From positions 1 to 13,134 of the forward strand of contig JAZSMT010000031.1 of NCBI GenBank assembly GCA_045536025.1: 13,134 nt of DNA, written 5' to 3'. The notes beneath the pieces were generated by a model. That model made no database searches, was not told where the DNA came from, and was given only the letters and a program-made list of their open reading frames with translations. The position numbers and the translations under genes are program-made. Position 1 is the first letter of the stretch, and each line of letters begins with the position of its first letter. This DNA is from HGM11412 sp045536025. GTDB lineage: Bacteria; Bacillota; Clostridia; Christensenellales; Borkfalkiaceae. Shown here piece after piece: positions 6,465-11,806 of the stretch.

Positions 6465-6599
6465 AACTTTATCCTGTTTCACGAAAGTAGTCGTGTGTCT
6501 TAATATTTAAAAATTAGTCGTATTGTTTTATAGAATTAACATTGCGTCGCCGAATTTTATGGGAAGCATGACTGCTTGGCTTAGAACCGAGAAAGACAA

Positions 6600-6691
6600 G
6601 GCGCGCGAGGAAAACCTGAGGGAGTTTACTGAGGCGTAAATGACCAAAGGTTGCCACAGCGCAACGCCGTATTTCGACGGTTATAAGACGA
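6600..6691 (+). repeat. Repeated structured element, copy 1 (tgt-queA gap)
   Basis: This ~92-nt stretch aligns in order and spacing with 11341-11433. Shared blocks are GGCnCGCGAGG, TGAGG, a hairpin with different arms (TTTAC/GTAAA here, AACC/GGTT there), TGA..CC..CAAAG, then AGC..AACG..GTATT.CG and a final ACGA. A second hairpin CCGT/ACGG (6667-6670/6677-6680) is visible here. It is antisense to the operon and its last bases overlap the 3' end of queA. No reading frame is shared by the copies. The rest of the gap (6496-6599) has a small hairpin AAGCA/TGCTT (6564-6577) and nothing else I recognise. Confidence 0.5.
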
Positions 6692-7703
6692 GCATACTAT
6701 CGCCGAAAGAAAAGAAACGATACTGCTCACTAACAGCATAATTATAAAGCTCTAACACCTTTTCTCTTGATAAAAGTGCGGATACTAGCATAATAAGCGT
6801 TGATTCGGGGAGATGAAAGTTAGTAATCAATCCGTCAACGCATTTAAACTTATACGGCGGATAGATAAAAATAGAAGTATCTCCGCTTTGCGCTTTTACA
6901 AACCCGTTGTCGTCCGCAACCGTTTCAAGCGTTCTAACCGAGGTTGTTCCCACGGCAATAACGCGCCTGCCCTCGCTTTTTGCTCGGTTGATAATTTCAG
7001 CGTTTTCAGCCGTTAATTCATACCACTCGGTATGCATTTTATGATTAGTTAAATCGTCCTCTTTAACAGGTCTAAAAGTGCCTAAGCCCACCTTTAGCTC
7101 AACGGTAGCAAACTCAACTCCTTTAGCCTTTAACCTTTCAATAAGCTCGGGGGTAAAGTGAAGCCCCGCAGTTGGCGCGGCGGACGAGCCTTCGTGCTTT
7201 GCATAAACCGTTTGATACCTGTCTTGGTCTTTTAGCTTTTCGCGAATATACGGCGGAAGAGGCATTTCGCCCACCCTTGAAATAATATCTTCAAACACTC
7301 CGCCGTAATGAAAGGTAACTAATCTGCCACCGCTTTCGGTGCGCTCGTTAACTGTTAAGGATAGCTCGTTTGATACGGTTAAGGTAACACCCTCTTTAGC
7401 TTTTTTGCCGGGTTTTACCATAACTTCCCAGTCGGTAAGCGAAAATCTTTTTAGAAGAAGAATTTCCACCTTACCGCCGTTCGGCGTGTATGAAAACATA
7501 CGCGCAGGGAGAACTTTGGTGTTATTAACAACGAGTAAATCGCCCTTTTTTAAAATGCTTTCTATATCGTAAAAATGCCTGTCAAAACGGCTATCGGTAG
7601 CTCTATCGTAATGTAAAAGCCTAGAGCTATCGCGCGGATAAAGAGGCGTTTGCGCTATTAAATTTTCGGGTAAATCGTAGTAAAAATCACTTTTTTTTAG
7701 CAT
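6681..7703 (-). CDS. queA: S-adenosylmethionine:tRNA ribosyltransferase-isomerase
   Basis: QueA transfers and rearranges the ribosyl group of S-adenosylmethionine onto preQ1 at tRNA position 34, giving epoxyqueuosine. The 340-residue length is normal. Typical signatures are the N-terminal SDFYYDLPENLIAQ (from residue 5), GSSAAPTAGLHFTPE, VGLGTFRPV, GTTSVRTLE, ITNFHLPESTL and the C-terminal end YRFFSFGDSMLVL. A TTG five codons upstream is in frame but overlaps ruvB and has no ribosome binding site. The ATG at 7701-7703 lies 1 nt after the ruvB stop and also lacks a clear Shine-Dalgarno, so translation is probably coupled to ruvB. It is followed by the tgt gene, the preceding pathway step. Confidence 0.97.
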   Translation of the reverse strand: MLKKSDFYYDLPENLIAQTPLYPRDSSRLLHYDRATDSRFDRHFYDIESILKKGDLLVVNNTKVLPARMFSYTPNGGKVEILLLKRFSLTDWEVMVKPGKKAKEGVTLTVSNELSLTVNERTESGGRLVTFHYGGVFEDIISRVGEMPLPPYIREKLKDQDRYQTVYAKHEGSSAAPTAGLHFTPELIERLKAKGVEFATVELKVGLGTFRPVKEDDLTNHKMHTEWYELTAENAEIINRAKSEGRRVIAVGTTSVRTLETVADDNGFVKAQSGDTSIFIYPPYKFKCVDGLITNFHLPESTLIMLVSALLSREKVLELYNYAVSEQYRFFSFGDSMLVL

Positions 7704-7704
7704 A

Positions 7705-8772
7705 TTAGTTTTCGTCAAATAGCGACGTTTGCTCCACGGCTTTAACGGGAGGTTTAAGCCCTAAGTGCTCGTAAGCTTTTTTAAGCGCTACTCTACCTCT
7801 AGACGTCCTCGCAATAAAACCAAGCTGAAGAAGATACGGCTCGTAAACGTCCTCTATAGTATTAGCGTCCTCATTGACGGTTGCCGCCAGCGTTTCAAGC
7901 CCGACTGGGCCACCGCCAAACTTTTCAATCATACTCTCAAGTAGTTTTTTATCAGTTCCGTCAAGACCTAAATCGTCAATTTCTAAGCGCGAAAGCGCAA
8001 GCTCAGCGTCCGACTTTAATATTTCGCTATGCCCAAGAACGGAAGAGAAATCTCTAACCCTTTTAAGTAAGCGGTTAACGATTCTCGGCGTTCCGCGACT
8101 TCTCTTTGCAATTTCAATGCACGCGTCAGCCGAAATTTCAGAGCCAAGCGTTGTGCTTGAGCGCCTTGCAATCTCACTAAGTTCTTCGGTAGAATAAAGT
8201 TCTAATCTAAGCATTACTCCAAACCTATCGCGCAAGGGCGAGGAAAGCATACCTGCTTTAGTGGTTGCGCCGATAAGCGTAAACTTTTTAAGTGGGATTT
8301 GCACCGTGCGTGCCGACGGGCCTTTGCCGAGTATTAAATCGAGCGAAAAGTCCTCCATCGCAGGGTATAAAACCTCTTCTATATTGTGGCGAAGCCTGTG
8401 AATTTCGTCAATAAACAAAACGTCGCCGTCGTTGAGGTTGGAAAGGATAGCGGCAAGGTCACCCGTCTTTTCAATAGCAGGGCCAGACGTCACCTTAATT
8501 TGCGTGCCCATCTCGCTTGCAATAATGTGCGCAAGCGTAGTTTTACCAAGCCCCGGTGGGCCGTAAAGCAAAACGTGGTCAAGACTTTCTCCACGCATTT
8601 TTGCAGCCTTCATAAACACCGTGAGGTTGTCCTTAACCTTTTCTTGCCCCACGTAGCCGTCCATTGACTTTGGGCGCAAAATATTCTCAACGTCGTCGTA
8701 AACCGTTCTTTCACTGTCTACAACGCGTTCGTAATTTTCATAATCACTGTTGATAATGTGTTCGTCTATCAT
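7705..8772 (-). CDS. ruvB: Holliday junction branch migration ATPase RuvB
   Basis: RuvB forms the hexameric AAA+ rings that pump DNA through the RuvA-bound Holliday junction. The 355-residue protein has Walker A GPPGLGKTT (71-79), Walker B LFIDEIH (119-125), sensor 1 GATT (168-171), the arginine-finger segment SPLRDRFG (178-185), sensor 2 RGTPR (226-230) and a C-terminal winged-helix domain including GGGPVGLETLAATV. The N-terminus has about 20 acidic residues more than E. coli RuvB before the conserved segment LRPKSMDGYVGQ. ATG at 8770-8772, 3 nt after the ruvA stop; its Shine-Dalgarno AAGG overlaps the last ruvA codons, pointing to coupling. Confidence 0.98.
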   Translation of the reverse strand: MIDEHIINSDYENYERVVDSERTVYDDVENILRPKSMDGYVGQEKVKDNLTVFMKAAKMRGESLDHVLLYGPPGLGKTTLAHIIASEMGTQIKVTSGPAIEKTGDLAAILSNLNDGDVLFIDEIHRLRHNIEEVLYPAMEDFSLDLILGKGPSARTVQIPLKKFTLIGATTKAGMLSSPLRDRFGVMLRLELYSTEELSEIARRSSTTLGSEISADACIEIAKRSRGTPRIVNRLLKRVRDFSSVLGHSEILKSDAELALSRLEIDDLGLDGTDKKLLESMIEKFGGGPVGLETLAATVNEDANTIEDVYEPYLLQLGFIARTSRGRVALKKAYEHLGLKPPVKAVEQTSLFDEN

Positions 8773-8775
8773 AAT

Positions 8776-9375
8776 TTACCTTATAGTTTGAAGTGCAATA
8801 GTTATTATGCTTTCTATTGTGTCAGCACCGCGTTCTTTCGCGCTTGCAACCGCCTTTTCGCTCTCTGCTCGTAAGAACCCAAGGCTCATAAGCGCGATAA
8901 CGGCATCGTCGTCAATCGACGGCTGGGCTTGTACTTTACTAGCAGACTTCTTCGCCCCCTCGGGTAGGTCGAGTTGCGAAATATTTTCTCTAAGTTCAAG
9001 TATAATGCGTTCAGCAGTTTTTTTACCTAAACCCTTTACTTTTGAAAGGGACTTTACGTCTTGCGAAGCAATTATGAAAGCAAGTTCGTTAAGTGGCATT
9101 GACGAAAGAATAGCTATACCCATTTTAGGTCCAACGCCCGAAACGGAAATTAGCTTTAAAAACATAGATTTTTCCTCTAAAGAGATAAAGCCGTAAAGAT
9201 AAAACCCATCGTCACGAACGTTAAGGTAGGTAAAAATAGAGCCTTTACCTTGATTTACTATAACCTCGTAAGCCTGAGCCGAACAGGTTACCTCGTAACC
9301 CACACCGCCCGTTTCTAAAACGATAACGCCGTTTTTATCTGCCGTTATTAAATTACCGCTTAAATATCCTATCAT
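8776..9375 (-). CDS. ruvA: Holliday junction DNA helicase subunit RuvA
   Basis: RuvA tetramers bind four-way junctions and load RuvB. The 199-residue protein shows the N-terminal OB-fold (MIGYLSGNLI... GVGYEV), two helix-hairpin-helix motifs (SVSGVGPKMGIAIL and VKGLGKKTAERIILEL) and the C-terminal RuvB-binding domain (about 150-199, D-D-A-V-I-A-L-M-S-L-G) after a flexible linker. ATG at 9373-9375; AAGGTGAT lies before it and contains the TGA stop of ruvC, an arrangement repeated at the ruvA-ruvB border. Confidence 0.97.
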   Translation of the reverse strand: MIGYLSGNLITADKNGVIVLETGGVGYEVTCSAQAYEVIVNQGKGSIFTYLNVRDDGFYLYGFISLEEKSMFLKLISVSGVGPKMGIAILSSMPLNELAFIIASQDVKSLSKVKGLGKKTAERIILELRENISQLDLPEGAKKSASKVQAQPSIDDDAVIALMSLGFLRAESEKAVASAKERGADTIESIITIALQTIR

Positions 9376-9379
9376 AATA

Positions 9380-9877
9380 TCACCTTATTTGAAAGCTTGA
9401 CGCCATCTTGCTAGTTTGGCTGTGCGTTAAAGCTACCGCCAAAGCATCCGCCGCATCGTCGGGCTTTGGCACTTTAGAAAGCCCTAAAAAAGTCTTAGTC
9501 ATTTCTTGAATTTGGCGTTTTTCCGCCCTACCGTACCCCGTAAGCGCTTGCTTTATTTGAAGCGGGGTGTATTCAAAAAGCTTACCACCACACGCTTTAA
9601 CGGCAGTTAAAAGTATAACCCCCCTTGCTTGAGCCACGTTGATACCCGTAGTGATGTTGGTATTAAAAAACAGCTCTTCAAGCGCAATTTCGTCGGGCTT
9701 ATACTTTTCAATAACTAGTTTTATATCTTCTTCGATAATAGATAACCTATCGGGAAGCTTTTTTTCTTTCGGGGTTAAAATTACGCCGTATGAAACCACT
9801 TTTGGTTTACCGCGTTCAACGTCAATAACTCCCCACCCAACCGTTGCAAGACCTGGGTCTATACCTAAAATTCTCAT
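9380..9877 (-). CDS. ruvC: Holliday junction resolvase RuvC
   Basis: RuvC is the dimeric endonuclease that cuts junctions held by RuvAB. The 165-residue protein has an RNase H-like fold with catalytic acids D7 (GIDPG), E67 (ALEELFF) and the D141/D144 pair (PDDAADALA). The basic region GYGRAEKRQI (114-123) precedes the last helix. ATG at 9875-9877. There is no good Shine-Dalgarno, and the -10 box of the likely promoter ends only 8 nt before the ATG, so the mRNA may be leaderless or nearly so. First gene of the ruvC-ruvA-ruvB-queA operon. Confidence 0.97.
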   Translation of the reverse strand: MRILGIDPGLATVGWGVIDVERGKPKVVSYGVILTPKEKKLPDRLSIIEEDIKLVIEKYKPDEIALEELFFNTNITTGINVAQARGVILLTAVKACGGKLFEYTPLQIKQALTGYGRAEKRQIQEMTKTFLGLSKVPKPDDAADALAVALTHSQTSKMASSFQIR

Positions 9878-9885
9878 ACACTTTT

Positions 9886-9914
9886 ATTTTAATATATATA
9901 ATAAATTTAGTCAA
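9886..9914 (-). promoter_or_regulatory. Sigma-A promoter of the ruvC operon
   Basis: On the minus strand TTGACT (9914-9909) and TAAAAT (9891-9886) are 17 bp apart, both 5 of 6 consensus. The start would fall at about 9879-9877, at or just before the ruvC ATG. A second pairing, TTGAGA with TATATT at 18 bp, would start about 8 nt further upstream. Confidence 0.65.
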
Positions 9915-9921
9915 TCTCAAA

Positions 9922-9951
9922 TTAACATTTTTAAGCGTAGTTGAATATTTT
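9922..9951 (+). promoter_or_regulatory. Candidate promoter of the ferritin-like gene
   Basis: TTAACA (9922-9927) and TATTTT (9946-9951) are separated by 18 bp. The start near 9958 would give a leader of about 20 nt with AAGGAG (9968-9973), 5 nt before the ATG at 9979. Moderate match. Confidence 0.42.
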
Positions 9952-9978
9952 GTTAGAGAGAATTTTTAAGGAGAGTTT

Positions 9979-11256
9979 ATGAATCCGTTTAATGAAAAAC
10001 CGATAGCTCTTGAAAAGATGCTACAAAACTGGAAACAACTTTACCCAAAGCCGTATAACAAGCGAGAGGTAGACCCCTACACTAAGTGTAGAATTATCCT
10101 TATGAACGGCACGGAGTTTGAAGCTAACTGGTTTTCGCACCAGTTTGCACGGCACGTTGATAACAACGATATCCGCCGAGATTTAGCGCTCACTAGATAC
10201 GTTGAAAAACAGCAACAGCTTAAAATTTCACTACTTAAACCTAAGGACGAAAATATTTTAGAGCACACCATAGGCTACGAACAGCTTGCCGTTGACTTAA
10301 CCGCCGAGCTTGCAAAGCGCGAAATGGACTGCAACGTTAAAACCGCGCTCGACTTTGCGCTCCTTGAGGACTTTGACCACCTATATAGGTATTCAAATTT
10401 ACTCGATATGCAAGACGGCGTTCACGCAGAGTGGCTGGTTGGAAGATACACCGAAATTATGCCTGGTAGACCGACAATTTCGCACCACCGTTTCCCGATA
10501 GACAACGTCAAATGCAATATAAACGCAAAAGATTCGTCCGTTCAAACGGTTTTAAATACCATGATAATCACCGCTGCTGAACAGCAAACTATGAATTATT
10601 ATATGAACGTTACCAACTTTGCCGAAAACGACTTAGCAAGGCGGTTATATCAAGAAATTGCGCTAGTTGAAGAGGAACACGTTACTCAATACGAATCGCT
10701 TATGGATGCAAACGCCTCGTGGTTTGAAATGCTACTTTGGCACGAGTATTGCGAGTGCTATTTATATTGGTCGTGCTATCAAACGGAAACCGACTCGTAT
10801 ATCAAAGGCTTGTGGGAGCAAAACCTTGCCTTTGAAATTACACATCTACATAAAGCGACGCAAATGCTTGAAAAATACGAGAAAAAGCATTGGCAAGAGG
10901 TTATTAAAGACGGTGAGTTCCCTCAGCCTATTTGTTTGCACGAAAATATTGAATACGTTAGAAAAATACTTGACGATACCGTTCAGTTCACCTCCTGCAA
11001 AGAGGGATATAAAAAGGTTAAAGACCTACCTGATAACGCTGACTTTTTCAAATTCCAAGACCTTATGAGTCCAACAACGGATATAGTTCCCTCACACAAC
11101 GTTATCGAAACGCGAATTAAAAATAGAGGCAAAGACTATCGATTTGAGGTTGCCGAAAACCCCGTTTTAGAGCTTAGAAATCGTGAGCGCGACAACACTT
11201 CCGTCGGCAGAAAGCCCGACGCAGCGTCATCCACTTGGTTTTACTGCAACGAATAA
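9979..11256 (+). CDS. Uncharacterised ferritin-like protein with three E...(E/D)xxH motifs
   Basis: I do not recognise a named family. The 425-residue protein is soluble, mainly helical and has no signal peptide. Its centre shows three modules of the carboxylate-bridged diiron type, each a Glu followed exactly 30 residues later by an ExxH-like motif: E101 with D131-x-x-H134, E201 with E231-x-x-H234, E256 with E286-x-x-H289. In ferritin-like proteins two such helix pairs make one diiron site, so pairs 2 and 3 form a plausible canonical four-helix bundle and pair 1 is extra. Nine Cys are scattered (37, 118, 179, 258, 260, 266, 319, 340, 423). The C-terminal part (about 310-425) is less helical, charged and has no recognised domain. 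Strong AAGGAG and its own terminator indicate a single-gene unit. An iron, oxygen or peroxide role is inference only. Confidence 0.72.
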   Translation: MNPFNEKPIALEKMLQNWKQLYPKPYNKREVDPYTKCRIILMNGTEFEANWFSHQFARHVDNNDIRRDLALTRYVEKQQQLKISLLKPKDENILEHTIGYEQLAVDLTAELAKREMDCNVKTALDFALLEDFDHLYRYSNLLDMQDGVHAEWLVGRYTEIMPGRPTISHHRFPIDNVKCNINAKDSSVQTVLNTMIITAAEQQTMNYYMNVTNFAENDLARRLYQEIALVEEEHVTQYESLMDANASWFEMLLWHEYCECYLYWSCYQTETDSYIKGLWEQNLAFEITHLHKATQMLEKYEKKHWQEVIKDGEFPQPICLHENIEYVRKILDDTVQFTSCKEGYKKVKDLPDNADFFKFQDLMSPTTDIVPSHNVIETRIKNRGKDYRFEVAENPVLELRNRERDNTSVGRKPDAASSTWFYCNE

Positions 11257-11282
11257 AAAAAGAGCCATACGGCTCTTTTTTA
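11257..11282 (+). terminator. Terminator of the ferritin-like gene
   Basis: AAAAAGAGCC (11257-11266) pairs perfectly with GGCTCTTTTT (11271-11280) around ATAC, directly after the stop codon; the T-run gives a clear intrinsic terminator, and the A-run could make it work on the minus strand too. Confidence 0.92.
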
Positions 11283-11340
11283 AGTATTATTGCATTTGCC
11301 TATTACAACCTATTTAAGGCGATAGTTGCAAGTATATCGA

Positions 11341-11433
11341 GGCTCGCGAGGTTTTGAGGACGGAACTAACCTTTTTGGTTGTGATGGCCGCAAAGCCGTA
11401 GCAGTTAACGAAGTATTGCGTAGTAAATAACGA
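11341..11433 (+). repeat. Repeated structured element, copy 2
   Basis: Aligns over ~93 nt with 6600-6691 (see copy 1): GGCTCGCGAGG, TTTTGAGG, the hairpin AACC TTTTT GGTT (11369-11381 region), TGATGGCCGCAAAG, AACGAAGTATTGCG and ATAACGA. The hairpin arms differ from copy 1 but pairing is kept. It lies behind the ferritin-like gene's terminator, same strand. 11283-11340 holds nothing I recognise. Confidence 0.5.
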
Positions 11434-11436
11434 CTT

Positions 11437-11468
11437 AAAAAAAAAGAGAGGATAGTCGCTCTTCTCTT
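11437..11468 (-). terminator. Possible minus-strand terminator
   Basis: AAGAGAGG (11444-11451) and CTTCTCTT (11461-11468) pair over 6 bp plus one mismatch on the minus strand, and the minus strand continues with a run of nine T (11445-11437). It would stop transcripts that read leftward through hairpin array B. Confidence 0.42.
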
Positions 11469-11484
11469 AGGGAATTGCGACAAC

Positions 11485-11662
11485 TAAATAAATCCTTACG
11501 GATTTGTGATATTCGTCTAACGACGAGTGATATTGCCTTTCGGCAGTTATATTCGCCTGACGGCGAGTTAAGGATTTATTTAATATAACTTTGGCTAGCC
11601 AAAATATAACTGCTTGTAAAACAAGCAATACAACTTTTAGCCACAAGGCTAAAAATATAACT
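11485..11662. repeat. Hairpin array B: seven hairpins with a conserved 9-nt linker that inverts midway
   Basis: Hairpins: AAATCC/GGATTT (11490-11505), TTCGTC/GACGAG (11512-11527), TTGCC/GGCAG (11533-11546), TTCGCC/GGCGAG (11552-11567), TTGGC/GCCAA (11591-11602), GCTTGT/ACAAGC (11612-11626), TTTAGCC/GGCTAAA (11636-11653). Left half linkers are TGTGATATT (11505), AGTGATATT (11526) and AGTTATATT (11545). Right half linkers are their reverse complement: AATATAACT (11582, 11603, 11654) and AATACAACT (11627). Pitch is 19-27 nt. A 14-bp perfect inverted repeat (11485-11498 with 11569-11582) brackets the left half. Confidence 0.78.
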
Positions 11663-11690
11663 TATTAAACTTAATCTTTTGTGGATAAAG

Positions 11691-11733
11691 AAAAAGCCCA
11701 CCATATTTCGCTTTTTGCGAAGTATAGTGGGCT
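11691..11733 (-). terminator. Terminator of the surface protein gene
   Basis: AGCCCAC (11695-11701) pairs with GTGGGCT (11727-11733), continuing inward as ATA/TAT and TTCGC/GCGAA around a T5 loop. On the minus strand five T (11695-11691) follow the stem. It lies 74 nt past the stop of the minus-strand gene. The stretch 11734-11806 holds nothing else I recognise. Confidence 0.85.
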
Positions 11734-11806
11734 ACACTTTTGTATTAAATTAAAATTCTCTTATAGGAACGCCCTAAAGCCTCTCTTTTCTTTGTGTTAT
11801 TAAGTT

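Noticed and set aside
6462..6482. GTG start six codons upstream for tgt
   Set aside because: The codons between contain the AGGA that serves the ATG at 6462-6464; no Shine-Dalgarno precedes the GTG.
6559..6639. Plus-strand mini-ORF of 26 codons (ATG at 6559) in the tgt-queA gap
   Set aside because: It has no Shine-Dalgarno and the frame is not kept in the second copy of the element; the similarity between the copies is at RNA/DNA level.
6465..6680. preQ1 riboswitch upstream of tgt
   Set aside because: I could not find a compact H-type pseudoknot pattern; the gap shows only a short hairpin before the Shine-Dalgarno and the repeated element.
11444..11468. Plus-strand terminator
   Set aside because: The hairpin is followed by AGGG, not a T-run, on the plus strand; only the minus strand has the required T tail.
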